The notes beneath the pieces are model-generated. The model had not been told where the DNA came from, did no database searches, and saw only the letters and a program-made list of their open reading frames with translations. Source: Myrica gale (lineage: Eukaryota; Streptophyta; Magnoliopsida; Fagales; Myricaceae). Taken from it: 64,000 nt of DNA. Within the stretch, counting starts at the first letter, position 1, and each line of letters begins with the position of its first letter. Both the position numbers and the translations under genes were made by a program. The DNA is taken from NCBI GenBank assembly GCA_963930655.1, contig OZ005602.1, positions 2,611,501 through 2,675,500 of the forward strand, given 5' to 3'. Below, piece by piece: positions 1 to 10,605 of the stretch.

Positions 1-967
1 GATCATACTAGTCGAAGGACCGGTCGCATAACCTATTAGTGGTCTGGCCGCTAAATCTAATTAAAGAGAGATAAAAAGGGTCGATTTTGCTTGTATATAT
101 GTAACGATTCGAGCCCATTCCATGCACTCTTTAAATAGCCCGAAGACTTCTGGCCGGACTACCCCATTAGACACTTCAAAAGGCAACATATGTAAGTGTT
201 CTCTTAGTTATCATGACAACCATTTAGACATTCCAGAGGCTTCTTGATGATCTTCCATTAATTGGTTTGGCATTTCAAAAGGTATATGTATATAAGACAT
301 GCTTCTCTTGTATTGGACCCGAAGAATCATTTCTTATCTTCATCCCAATCATCGACCGTTAATATTCATCAAATTACTTGATCTTCACTGGTCGGTTGAT
401 ATTTTAGAGGGTTAATTAGATTTTACAGGTTAATCTTATAAGCACGTTAATTTATATATATATATATATATATTATATGGATAATATCAAGTTATTAATG
501 GAAGATAAGTACGTAGATTGAGAGAAAAAGTTTCTATCCTTTCCAATTTATACCTTATGATGGGTACCATAATAATCTTATAGTTATTTCATAAAATTAG
601 AAAATCTTCACTTTTAGCCTTCTAATTACTTTCAATCAAATTTCAATTACAGGTCTGAACTACTAAAGTTGTCACAATTAGCTCACAAATTATTAAAATA
701 CATCAATGTTCACTCTTTAATATAATTCTACACAGTTAAAATATGCAAAAAAAATACTATTGGCATGACACAATAATATTGTCGGTTGTATCTAATTTGG
801 ACATGAACATTATTGATAAATTATGATAATTTTGAGGTTAAATGTGACAGATTTTATAGTTCATAAATGTGGTTTACTTTTAGTCGAAAGTATTAAGTAT
901 ATTAAGGGATAAAAGTGAAGATTAATCTCCGCAAAATTAAATTTTATTAATTTGAATTGCAGTTCTG
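1..967. other. Intergenic, no gene seen
   Basis: AT-rich DNA with a short TA microsatellite near 453-475 and many stops in all frames. The stretch around 390-490 loosely resembles 11140-11240: both share a tract reading TATGGATAATATCAAGTT after a TA-rich run. It may therefore belong to the same diverged repeat that continues at 1271-1405 and 11393-11525. No exon, RNA gene or promoter can be supported. Confidence 0.6.
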
Positions 968-1112
968 TTATGTTTGTATTGTAAAATTTTTGGTATTGGA
1001 TTTAGTGTTGATATTGAATTTAGTAAAAAAGTGAAGAGAGAGATAATTTTTTATATTTTTTTTATGAAAGAAAAAAAATTATATTGTAATATTTTATTAA
1101 GAATCGGTAAGA
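968..1112 (+). mobile_element. MITE-like fragment, family A
   Basis: This stretch reads like the internal part of the MITE family at 41707-41903 and 42510-43290. It has a TATGTTTG-like start, 'GTAAAATTTTTGGTATTGG', then a run ending in an AAAAAGTGAAGAGAG motif and a TATTGTAATATTTTATT tail. No terminal inverted repeat or target duplication is visible, so it is a relic. A 128-codon open frame crosses it but has no protein-like composition. Confidence 0.4.
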
Positions 1113-1270
1113 AGTATTTAGTGCAAACCCAGCCTTTGGACACATTTATTTGCGTGCAAAATGTTATTAGATTATTCAAGTTTGACCAAATTTCAAAAAG
1201 CTTAAAACGGTTTAAGAATGTGAATGCCAATGACGCTTTGACACGTACTAATATAGAGTTGGTGATTATT

Positions 1271-1405
1271 AGCGACAACATGTCATCACCATTCACCCCT
1301 AAAAGTCGACGTAAACAGCGACTAGTCGCTGCCAGTAAATCACTCTATCGGCGACAATGACGACATTGATGAGCTGTTTTTCACAACATGACAAAGTCGT
1401 TGCAA
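1271..1405. repeat. Diverged repeat copy, CACTA-like arm
   Basis: This segment matches 11393-11525 with many substitutions. Both contain GCGACAACATG, then a GTCGACG/GTTGACG block, CGACTAGTCG, a TAATGACGAC-like block and CTTTTTCACAACA. Repeated short GTCG/CGAC words are typical of the sub-terminal regions of plant CACTA elements. No CACTA terminus or 3-bp target duplication was found, so the class assignment is inference. Confidence 0.4.
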
Positions 1406-3694
1406 ATTTGCAATTGATACCCTTTTGTGGAATTTTAGAGCTGACGCGGATTTTAGATGAGTCAAACATTGGAATTCTCTCTAACTTATTGTATGTACTG
1501 CACCCTTAAATTGGGAGAGATCAAATAGAGCATTGAAGAGTACTGTAGAGTTATTCAGTAACGTTTCAATGAACTACTTTAAACTCCGAATCATATACAA
1601 ATAGATTTGACAGCAATTATATCAACAAGATATTTTCTATTTTTAATCAACACAATGAGATGTTGAATACAACTCTTACCTAGATCTACCTTTTGCCTTG
1701 AATCTTCTTGCAGTAAGATTATCAACCACTAAGATTGAGAATCTTTAATCATTTAAACAAGAATGATTAGAAAATATCAAGATAGATAGAAAATGACAAC
1801 AAGACAAATTCAATCATGATTGTCATAACAGATTGTTGACGAAAAGAAACTTCTGAATAGAATATCTACAAGGAAGAAAAAATATTCGGAACCTAATCTA
1901 GCAGACCAATCACTAGGAACTCAATCTCGCTTACACGATGATCCATAAATTCAGCAACCTTTTGTTAATCTAATATCTATTGTAACCTTACTCAAACGCC
2001 GAACGTCTGAATCTGCAACTTGCAAAGGAGAGGAACTCCTACCTCGATCGGTTTCTCATTTTTTACCACGGGGCAGCCTTCCGACTTGAACTTAAGTGGA
2101 AGCGCCTTCAACAATGCTGGAACTCTAACGCCCTTTCAAACTTCAGCAACTCTGAAGCTCTCTTGTTCAATCTAGATATTGAATTTTCGTGATCAAACTG
2201 AGAGGATGAACAATGATTTGATCTACATCATGTTCGGATTACCAATCACTCTCAACAAAAACAAAAATAGAATGTACAAGATTTATGAATGGTTTCTTGG
2301 AGGCGTTCTTGAATCTCTGCAAAATCTTTGATAAAGTGTTTTAAGTATTTTGCAAAATATTCAGGGACACTTTTAATTATATGGTAGAGAGATGTTTTGA
2401 GAAGCCAACAAACTCTGGAAATATTAAATGGCGCACTTCCATTTAAGACAAAAATTTTGTTACTGTTTGCCCAATAGACGTCAAACTCCTCTTAAACTCT
2501 GCACAACCTTCACACAGCCAACGGCCAACCCAATTCTTCACCACTTAAATTTCAAAAACGGTACAAATATACTTGTCACGAACCATGCCAAAAACTAATG
2601 GATCTTACAGGTGGGTGTACTTTGTTAAGATTTATGTAGTTGCGGGGTTCTTAGACTCCATTTCATGGTACAATGCAGTACAACCATTGCCCAAAAAAAA
2701 TCATTACTTTTTCAATATATATATATATATGGGTAAATTAGTAAATATTATAGATCGTGTGCTCAAAGGTAGAACATAAACGATTGTGTTACTAGAAAGC
2801 ATAGGCAGCATAAAACGGTAACATCAGCTGACCATACACCTCAATCCAGACAAAAAAATCAGAGAAAAAGAGTACCACAAGTTTTTATCTTACCTTAGAG
2901 AACATCAAACGATGATTAAAAACAAAAGTGAGAGACAACATCAAACGATGACAGAGAAGAACTCAGGAATTCGTGGTCACATCACTTACCCTAAACCAAC
3001 CTAGACTAGAGCTTGACTAAAAGGTTTGAGCAAGTATTAAGAAGTATTTATGATTTAAATATATATAACTCCGCAATTAATAAATCCGATAATATTGTAA
3101 TTATATCATTAAGGAAAAGCTAACGAAAAGAAGAGGATTTTTTAGTTATTTGCCCTTTGGAAGATATCCATATTATTTTTATCACATTCCACCCACTGAC
3201 TATTGATTTCAAATATTTTGCACATTTTGTTAAAAATTTTGGTTAATATGGACCGAAAATAATTTTTTGGGTGTGCAAAATGACAAATTTGTTCTCATAA
3301 TTTTGTTTAGCAGTGACCATTTTATGAGGGTAAAGTTGTAATTTTTTAGGCCCAAAGATAAATTTCCTTTCGAAACTGAAAATTTTAATGAATGATGCAA
3401 AGTGTCTGAAATCAATAGTTTATGGGTGCAATGTGACAAAAATAATATATTGGAGTATAAAATGTCAAGACTCCTATAATTGAAGGGTGCAAATTAAATT
3501 AAGTGTATTTAACCGGAATTAAAAAAAAAAACTACAAAATGTTCATTCCTATTCATGAATTGAGGAACATGCATCATGCATGCTGTATTTAACTTCTTAT
3601 TCAAGGAATTATTGGACGTTACATTCGGAGTGGATACAAAAGCTCAAGATCACACTCTTATTTAAACTGATATGGGTACCTAAAAATCCTCTGA
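1406..3694. other. Intergenic, no gene seen
   Basis: No exon with plausible splice sites or protein-like composition was found on either strand. Part of 3150-3500 has the look of a dispersed plant repeat, with phrases such as GGGTGCAAAATGAC recurring in slightly different form. A short TA run lies near 2715. The right end is the 3' flank of the glucanase gene. Confidence 0.5.
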
Positions 3695-5448
3695 CTAACC
3701 GAAGGTGAGTTGGTACTTGGGTTGTTTGTTTGGAGAGAAGAGACCAAAGTGCCTCTCAACTTCGTCGCCGGTCTTGGTGTTTTCATCAAACATGGCGAAC
3801 AAATAAGTTTCTATTGCTTGTCCAGGCTTCTTTGGAGTCCCACTCTTCACATGACCAATCAAGTTCTTGTAGAAAGTGCCTGCATTCTCTACGGTAGCTG
3901 CAGTACCTCCTTCAGATGGCCAACCACTCTCTGATACTACAATCTGCAGATTAGGCCCACCGGCTTTCTCCACAGCAGAGTACAGAGTATCCAGTAATGC
4001 ATCAAAGAGATTCTGGTACCCACGATTACCTTCTGGATCTGTCACCACAACCCCCGGTGACGTAAATAAGGCATATGGAAGGGCGATGTTTTGAGGGTCG
4101 CCGGTATAGCTGAAGTAGGGGTAGACATTGGCCAGAAGTGGTGCCCCGTTGTTAACTAGAAAGGAGACGATTGGGTTTATGTATGAACTTGCACTGAACG
4201 CGCCTTTTGATGGAGGGAAGGAATCCTGAGTCAACAAACTGGTGTCTATAGCTGTCGACACCTTTATTTGGTCTTGTAAATTGGCTGCTACAATTGCATT
4301 ATGGATGCTTTGCATGGCAGGTAAAACAAACTGGGCTTCAGCATCATTAGGATGCACTTCGTTCCCGACGGCAATGTACTTGAATTTGACATCCGGCGAG
4401 TAGTTTTTTATGTTCTTCTGGACCCAGTCCGTCGCGGCTGCAGCATCAGTGAGGGCTTGAAGGTTGCTGTTGAGGCCAGTGCCGATGATGAGTTCTATGT
4501 TTGATCCTTTGAGTGCGTCGAGAGTTGGCTGATATGGTTCATATAGCCGCATCCTTCCAATGCCACTGCTTTTGTATAGAGCTATGACTTCTCCCTCAGC
4601 TGGTAGATTGTTGCCATTTCTTCCATAACAAACACCAATTTGTGCGCCTGCATCAAAATTAGGCCAAAGAACAAATTATTTGATGAGTTTTACTTCAGTG
4701 AAGCATTGATCACAGGCACAGCAGAACTGACCAAAGATTATTGTACTTCGATTAATTGACTGCTCTAAACAGCTAAAAAAAAGATTGATAGTCCAATCAA
4801 AATATTAAAAAAAAAGAGTAGGAAATATCAAGTGTGCCTCATAAGAGGCCACTAGCACCCTATGGCCCGCGTGCCTTGCATTAAAGTAAATGCTTTTGAA
4901 ATTTTTTCATTAATAAATGGGAAATGCTGGGCATCCCGCCCACGTCCCGCCAGCGTCCCGCTGGCTGACGTGGAAGTGGGTCCCAGCGTGGGGCCCAGCA
5001 TTTCCCTTGAAGGGAAATTGCTGGGACCCACCCCACGTCAGCCAGCGGGATGCTGGCGGGACGTGGGCGGGATGCCCAGCATTCCCCTTAATAAATATCT
5101 TTTCACTTTTGGGATTTTCCATGCTGTACCTACCCATGATAAAGACTTTCCATAAAATATTCCATTCCCAAAATACGTAGTCATAATATTATGAACAACT
5201 TTGACAGAATTCTCCTAGCTAGTTACTCTGAAAAACAAGAAAAGCAAAGAAATCAGAACTTTCTTGTATCTTCACATCTCAAACCAAGAGGGATCGAGTT
5301 CAATCCAAAAATATTAGACAATGCAAAGTATAGAAGAGAGAGAGAGAGAGTATGGACCTGTTAATTCTAAGCCAGATATCAGAAAACCGAGAAGCAGCAA
5401 TATAGGAGCCATGGGAGCTTTGCTATCTTTTGCTTTGAAGAGACCCAT
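3695..5448 (-). CDS. Beta-1,3-glucanase (glycoside hydrolase 17, PR-2 type)
   Basis: The enzyme hydrolyses beta-1,3-glucans (callose, fungal walls) and is normally secreted. The gene has two exons: 5358-5448 and 3695-4647 (minus), giving 347 aa. Intron 4648-5357 is GT-AG; the join restores ...[18 protein letters not shown]. Exon 1 encodes a hydrophobic signal peptide ([14 protein letters not shown], from Met13). The mature protein should begin near AQIG (residues 32-35). The acid/base Glu127 lies in AVGNEV and the nucleophile Glu270 in [12 protein letters not shown]. The C-terminus ends KYQLTFG with no extension of the kind that sends class I enzymes to the vacuole, so apoplastic export is likely. 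Met1 (5448) is the first in-frame start, and Met13 (5412) is an alternative that gives a cleaner signal peptide. The single intron after the signal peptide is the usual GH17 layout. It carries a fold-back MITE. No break is seen. Confidence 0.93.
4919..5087. mobile_element. Fold-back MITE, Mutator-like (9-bp TSD)
   Basis: A 169-bp GC-rich element lies inside the glucanase intron. It is almost entirely two inverted arms of about 75-80 bases that start GGGAAATGCTGGGC and end GCCCAGCATTCCCC, with only a few mismatches. It is flanked by identical 9-bp direct repeats TTAATAAAT (4910-4918 and 5088-5096). Long terminal inverted repeats with a 9-bp target duplication are the hallmark of Mutator-like elements. 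The three open frames across it are by-products of the palindrome. Confidence 0.85.
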
Positions 5449-5530
5449 GAGGAAAAGAGACACCAACTCTAATGCTTATTGCTTAACACAGGTATCTGGA
5501 CATGAAAATCACTTACGTCTTCGTTTGGTA

Positions 5531-5537
5531 TTTATAG
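5531..5537 (-). promoter_or_regulatory. TATA box of the glucanase gene
   Basis: On the minus strand the sequence reads CCTATAAATACC, about 83 bases upstream of the first ATG at 5448. This is the expected distance for a plant TATA box plus a leader of roughly 50 bases. Confidence 0.6.
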
Positions 5538-6179
5538 GCCAGCCAGTGATTTGAATAGTTTACCTCTTCCCCCGTCAATCACTCCATGGACACTATAATT
5601 AATGTATAACCAGTGGACACCGACCGTCTGGTACATGTATATGGGAAAAAAACGACGAAGATCAAGATCATTAACTAGACATGTCTAACACAACTACAAA
5701 GAGCTCTTACGTATTTATAATTTGTCTCCGTCTGTAGAAAAGTCTTGGAGTTGCAGATGCATCCAATCTAAGCTGCCTACCTTCGAGCAAATGGTCCGGG
5801 GTTTATTGGGGTCTATGTTTTTGAGGTCCAGGATTTAACGCTGCCGACGTAAAGTCCTAATCTTGATTCAGTCTTCCAGAATTATGGTCCATTGACAATA
5901 GTGCCGAAGACTGACTCCAGTTGCAGTCATCCATTTGCACTTCAAGGTCATGCGGTGGCGTACATATCTTGAACACGTTTAACGGCCTTAATTTTCTGTC
6001 GTGTAGATCGGTTTGATTGGAAGTTTCTGTTCAACTAGGGGAATATTATTTCTAGTATAGGATATCTTTTGTTTCTTTTTTTTTTTTTCCTTCTGCAAGT
6101 GTAGTATTACAGCCAATACTAAAATCCAATTGAAATTTAGCTGTTTCTGAATATTGGGAATGCGATTTATAGAAATGTC
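5538..6179. other. Upstream region of glucanase, no gene
   Basis: No exon is visible on either strand. The region includes the proximal promoter of the glucanase gene on the minus strand. I see no motif beyond the TATA box that I would defend. Confidence 0.5.
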
Positions 6180-6182
6180 TAA

Positions 6183-6429
6183 GGCTATGTTTGGTTTAAT
6201 TTTCAAAACAGTTTTTGTTTTTGTGTTTTTTTGGAAATAGTGTAGATTCTCTTGAGATTGGTGAAAAATTAGTTGAAATTTGTTGAAATTTGTAAAAAGT
6301 TATTGGGATTGGTGAAAAGATATTGAAGTTGATAAAAAAATTATTGGGATCCGTGAAAATGTATTGAAATTAATAAAAAAGTGAGTGAAAACTTTTTGAA
6401 AACTTTTGAAAACTTAAACAAACATAGCC
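6183..6429. mobile_element. Tourist-like MITE (TAA TSD)
   Basis: The element starts GGCTATGTTTGG and ends CAAACATAGCC, an inverted repeat of about 11-12 bases. It is flanked on both sides by TAA (6180-6182 and 6430-6432). The GGC...GTTTGG terminus and 3-bp TWA duplication fit PIF/Harbinger (Tourist) MITEs. The body is AT-rich with a repeated ATTG(A/G)GAT-GTGAAAA phrase. It has no coding capacity. Confidence 0.75.
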
Positions 6430-6439
6430 TAAACTTTTC

Positions 6440-6780
6440 TAACGGTCCAGAATAGGACAGTACAAGTTAGGCCGAAACCAATTGAGACCGACCAAACTTG
6501 GTCGGCCTATCTCGGGGGAGGGCTCGGTCTTGGGCCCAGATAATGTGAGCCCGACTAAGGTCGGTTGGCGTTCGAGATTGGACCAATATCGGCCGATCTC
6601 AACCCAAATTATATATATAATTAAAAAAATAGTTTTGGACCTAAATCAAATGAAATAAGTACTATTCTATTGATTTATTCAGATTGGGCTTGTTAAAAAG
6701 CTCAGTCCAGCCCGACCTGCCAGCCCGACCAAGCTAGATGGAATTCGATCTCGTTCGGTTCCACCCCTCTTAGTCAGGCG
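6440..6780. mobile_element. Decayed hAT-like repeat
   Basis: GC-rich words GACCGACC and GGTCGGC recur here in both orientations, with the small hairpin ACCAAACTTGGT. The right part ends with a CCACCCCTC-like motif of the sort that closes hAT MITEs. The same vocabulary fills 55374-56028, so the two may be related. Ends and target duplication are not clear. Confidence 0.35.
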
Positions 6781-6899
6781 GTCAGCCTCAGACTTCCAGT
6801 CATGGAGGGAGGTCAGTACCGCCCCCAACCCCGACCGAACCCTGTACAGTACAGCCCTAGACCCTAGTCCAAAATCAGTCAATTAAGAAGACTTACCCT

Positions 6900-7255
6900 T
6901 CTTCTTCTTCTTCTTTTTTGGGAGGGCAACAAAAGAAATTCATCACACTTGGTGATTTGTACACGGGTTGAACAGACATGAGACAGCTTGGAAACGTACT
7001 AATAGGGGTAGATGGGAGCACAACGACACACTATGGACACTTGAATTTGCTTCATAATTCGAGTATCAGTTAAGTTAAGGACTTACTCGTAGGTAATTGA
7101 ATTCGAACTCACCTCATCTCAATTCATTCAGGAGTATTTTCCAACATTGAGCTGTTTTATTAAAAGAACTTGAATTTAATAGCATGGCACAAAAAGCAAC
7201 TCTTCTTTGGAATAGGGATTACAAGAGGCAAGTAGTACCCTCGATTGTCTTCCTT
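6900..7255. other. Intergenic with a SINE-like tract
   Basis: At 7045-7145 a stretch with TAAGGACTTACTCG and TCGAACTCACC resembles 39275-39360. Both look like the reverse complement of the tRNA-like head of a plant SINE (boxes A and B). The evidence is only these two resembling tracts. No gene is visible. Confidence 0.3.
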
Positions 7256-7325
7256 TACAGAAACTAATGTTGTAGTCGGGCTTTTTGTTCGGGTAGAATA
7301 GGCCCAGAAGTTGTACTCCGGCTTT
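7256..7325 (-). pseudogene. Possible GH17 beta-glucanase C-terminal relic
   Basis: On the minus strand a frame within 7176-7451 reads QLLGLFYPNKKPDYNISF, then continues without a stop. Beta-1,3-glucanases end with a segment of the form GLFYPNKxPxYxIxF, so this looks like the last 18-20 residues of a second glucanase copy. It lies on the same strand as the intact gene and about 1.8 kb upstream of it. No other part of the family is recognisable nearby. It could be coincidence, but the match is long for chance. Confidence 0.4.
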
Positions 7326-7941
7326 TAGTGTTAGTAGGCCTTGGGCCTCATTAAACCATTTGAACAATGGGTCTTTACTTGTAGGCCTTGGGCCAATTAG
7401 CTCAATAGAGCTTAGAAAAAAAGGAGCCATCGGCTCAACATTTCGGCCCATATTGCATATCAGCCTTAACTTTAGGCCCTTAAGAAATACATCCTTTATT
7501 GGCTTTTTTTTTAATATTTTTTCAATCTAAACATGATTTTTTTACACACAAAAAATTCAATTTTCAATAAATTTTTTCTATCTAATCATTAACCTTAATT
7601 TATGTGAAAAACAACACAAAAACTAAATTTTTTTTACAAAAATCTATAAAAATTCTTCTCATAAAAATCTTCATCCAAAAACTCTCATATTCTCTAAGAT
7701 AATAAATTTAAAAAACTTTCTCTTTCCAAACATTATTTTTATGAACCCCACCATTTACACAAACACTTAAAAAAATACATCTCAAATTTTTTTCTTAATC
7801 CTTACATAAAAAACGTTTTCAAAACCAAATCAAATCCGGATTGAACGTTCTTTTTTTCAACAAGAAGCAAACTACATATGACTGTCAGCCGCATAGGATT
7901 TTCCTGTTAGTTTCTTGGACCAGGATTACTAGAGGGACTTG

Positions 7942-8119
7942 GACACGTTCGTTTATAAAAAATCCTCATGATTTTTTGAATCCTCACAATTCTACAACTA
8001 AACATCATTTTTAACACCACATAAAAATAACTACAACACGCATACCAATAAAGTTAACATTACATAAAAATTTTCAAAACACAAAAAATCCTCACAAAAC
8101 TCCTTAACTGAACATCCTC
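7942..8119. mobile_element. Tourist-like MITE, family B copy 1
   Basis: The AT-rich body contains CTACAACACGCATACC-type and AATAAAGTTAACAT phrases, which also occur at 52949-53138 and, reversed, at 45372-45559. The outer ends read GACACGTTCGTTT and AACATCCTC. The flanks are TTG on both sides (7939-7941 and 8120-8122), a 3-bp duplication. It lacks coding capacity. Confidence 0.6.
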
Positions 8120-8149
8120 TTGAATCAGGCCTAGGATTCATCGTCAAGC

Positions 8150-8345
8150 TCAGGAGTTGTGGTACGACGTACGAAGTAAACCTAAAGTATGGGGGTTGGA
8201 GAGTGAGTTAGACAAAAATAAATTGTGGGGACCAAAATACAAAAAACAGAAGAAAATTACTGAAAAAATAATTGTTTTCGTGCAAAAAAAATTTCCACTG
8301 ACTTTAGGGGGCTGGGGACCATGCCCCCTAGCTCCGTGGCTGCTT
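8150..8345. mobile_element. Decayed repeat with GGGGCC/GGCCCC end
   Basis: The right part (GGGGACCATGCCCCCTAGCTCC) resembles 9550-9595 (GGGGCCTTGGCCCCTTAGCCC) and the right end of the element at 38999-39205. It looks like a worn member of the common plant 'GTGGCGGAG' repeat family. Ends are not definable. Confidence 0.35.
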
Positions 8346-8451
8346 TTCAAATTAATAGTACACATCTTGTTTGGTTTCGTTCAAGCATACATGCAATAAA
8401 TATACGCAATTAAGGCCTATTATGTTGAGTAACCCAAAAGTCACATGCAAA

Positions 8452-8640
8452 TTAATGCATTATTATTTGCCGGCATTGTACAGATTTTACTGTAGCAACC
8501 CGAGAACAGTACTCAGGAGTTCGGCTTTTGGCTTTGCTAGGCCGTTTTGTCCTTGTGCGGCCTGGAACGCAAATGAAGACGCGCACTTCCCGAAGTGGCA
8601 TTCTCCATCTTTGCTCCCTCCATAGCAACGCAAGAAAGCT
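8452..8640 (-). pseudogene. Possible small cysteine-rich peptide exon (uncertain)
   Basis: On the minus strand, just after a CAG acceptor-like site, two overlapping frames are cysteine-bearing. One reads AECKLSC. The other, one frame shift away, reads CYGGSKDGECHFGKC. Together they resemble the C-x3-C ... GxC ... CxC spacing of plant defensin-like peptides. A frameshift separates the two parts, so if this is real it is broken. I do not recognise a specific family. Confidence 0.2.
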
Positions 8641-8735
8641 TACATTCTGCAGATAGAACCACCAACATCTTCGGCCGAATCTTTTGCTTTCTTCAACACT
8701 CACTCCAACAATTTTAGAAACAAGTTTGAAAACAA

Positions 8736-9053
8736 TATGAATATCAGTGATACTTCGAAGAGAGAAAGGCAAGAGCGAAAGAGACCAGAAGTAGGTTCAT
8801 TTGAAGCCATTGCAGCTTGTGTCGAGCATCAAGGTATAGAAAGTGGTAAACAGAGAGCAGTAACCAACCCACATAAGACTTGAAGAGAACACAAATATCA
8901 GTTATGATACTTCAAAGAGAGAGAGAGAGGCAAGAGCGAAAGAGACCAGAAGTAGGTTCATTTGAAGCCTTTGCAACTTGTGTCAAGCATCAAGGTATAG
9001 AAAGTGGTAAGCGGAGGGCAATAGTACTATTGTAGTGAACCCACGTAAGGCTT
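8736..9053 (-). repeat. Two-unit tandem duplication with signal-peptide-like frames
   Basis: Two units of about 155 bases (roughly 8736-8890 and 8894-9053) share the tract from GGCAAGAGCGAAAGAGACC through ATCAAGGTATAGAAAGTGG. Differences are few. On the minus strand each unit carries an ATG followed by NLLLVSFALA, a secretion-signal-like stretch, then a stop or frameshift within 20 codons. They could be duplicated first exons of a dead secreted-peptide gene. Confidence 0.45.
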
Positions 9054-9659
9054 GGAGATTCACATTTTTAAAATTCGATTTGCCAGATGGAGGTGCCTCC
9101 AAACTAATATGAAGTCATCTTAGATGTTTTCTAACCGAAGTAGATTGTTACAAATAGATGGCATAATCCTAATTGCTGAAAAATCAAAACTCTTTTCTCT
9201 TGGCATGGTGTTGATCATGATCGTATGGCAAATCTTGATAACCCGAAATCTCAAATGATCAAACTATATATGGATCGATTGATATCATGTCTTGCTATTG
9301 AAATTTCTACTCGATATATATCTGTATAGAATGTATATATCATTACTCTAATTCGTACGTTTGATCACAGTCTTCCAGAGAAAATTTGATCAGGCATATA
9401 TATACAGATGTACGTAGTTGATCTAAACCCCTTCGAGCTTGGGTATATATTACAATATGTGGATGTGTGGTAGACTGAACAGAAATTCAAAAACTTTTTA
9501 ACACTTAAAAAAAACAACATTAAAATAGGCTTAATTTTTGCTAGGTATGGGGGTTGGGGCCTTGGCCCCTTAGCCCTCCCTTGGCTTAATTCGTCTCGTT
9601 CTGTGTTAGATATAAGTAAAGAAACTCCTACGTCAAAGGCGAAGATATATAATAGCAGA

Positions 9660-9760
9660 GATTCAAAACTTCTTACTTGATCCGTGAAAGGGACTATAAC
9701 AGGAGACGTGGAGAAAGAGGGAACCAAATATTAGCATAGCGACAGCAACTTTGGCCATAC
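9660..9760 (-). pseudogene. Orphan signal-peptide exon
   Basis: On the minus strand an ATG opens MAKVAVAMLIFGSLFLHVSC, a good secretion signal, and the frame runs a few more codons to a GTAAGA donor-like site near 9685. No following exon that I can join was found before the relics at 8.5-9.05 kb. It may be exon 1 of a decayed small secreted protein gene whose upstream side was cut by the LINE-like insertion at 9833. Confidence 0.3.
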
Positions 9761-9832
9761 TTCTCTCTTCTTCTGCCAGATGGCAGATAGGATTACAAAA
9801 TTAGGATTAACGGTAAACGAGAGGATCACTTT

Positions 9833-10605
9833 TTTTTTAATCATAATAGCAGTATCTTTCATTAATAAAATCAAGGAGGTTGAAAAACCTCAGGAAAACG
9901 CTCTAAAGGGCGAACCAGACACTCCGAAGAGTAGGCGGGCCAACAAGCAGGGTGACAAAAAGGTCATACAAAGACCCACAAGGGGCAGAAAAACCATAAC
10001 AGGCAGCAAACTAATATGATTAGCAGAAAAGGAAAGGCGATGGCGAAATATGGTGGCACGAGCAGCAGTTGGAGGCGACAAACCGACCATGGAAGTGGAG
10101 GCGTTTGAGATCCACGCGCGCGTGGGCCCACACAAGCCGCCCGGGCAGTCATCGGAGATGACCCCGTGAAGCGCCTGGACGTCCAGATGCCAGCCACCTG
10201 GCGCGTGTATACAGAAGAGGCTCGTCTACCGTTGAAAAAGGAAGAAAGGGGACGGGCACATGAGATCCACGTGCGCGCGTGGCAGCGCGTGAGAGCACAC
10301 GTGTCGTCCCTTCGCCGGTTGTCCGGTGTAGAAATCCTCTCCAATCGATGTAGATGTTGTCCCGCCGGTAGTGGTCTTCAAAAACCTCGAGAATAGCGTA
10401 GATCTAGCTACCAAATTCGCCGGAAAAAAAGCCCATAAAAGTGGCAGAAAATAGAGGTTTATTGAGAGATCCGGACACATATGACAAGAGTAGAGGATGA
10501 GGGGGGGGCGCCGCCAGAGAAGGAAGCGAGAGGGGAGATTCAGGTGGCCACAGAAGTAAAAATTCTAGACAGAGCCTCTCTCTCTAGAATCCTAATACGC
10601 TCTAT
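9833..10605 (-). mobile_element. Short LINE-like retroelement with 16-bp TSD
   Basis: A 773-bp insertion is flanked by the perfect 16-bp repeat ACGAGAGGATCACTTT (9817-9832 and 10606-10621). It ends on the left with a run of T (a poly-A tail on the minus strand) preceded by a tract typical of plant L1 3' ends (TTTTATTAATGAAAGATAC on the minus strand). The right side, the 5' end, is GC-rich and starts with a CTCTCTAGA-type leader. The body is too short for reverse transcriptase, and I see no intact domain. It is therefore an internally deleted or non-autonomous copy. The several GC-rich open frames on both strands inside it are not genes. Confidence 0.75.

Noticed and set aside
974..1360. 128-codon open frame on the plus strand
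   Set aside because: Lys/Ile/Phe-rich composition follows from AT-rich repeat DNA, and the frame crosses a MITE-like fragment and a repeat. No domain and no splice context.
4862..5180. Overlapping Pro/Gly-rich frames on both strands in the glucanase intron
   Set aside because: They are mirror images produced by the fold-back element, not genes.
9964..10480. Several Arg/Ser-rich open frames on both strands
   Set aside because: They lie inside the GC-rich body of the LINE-like insertion, overlap each other and match no reverse transcriptase or gag-like motif.
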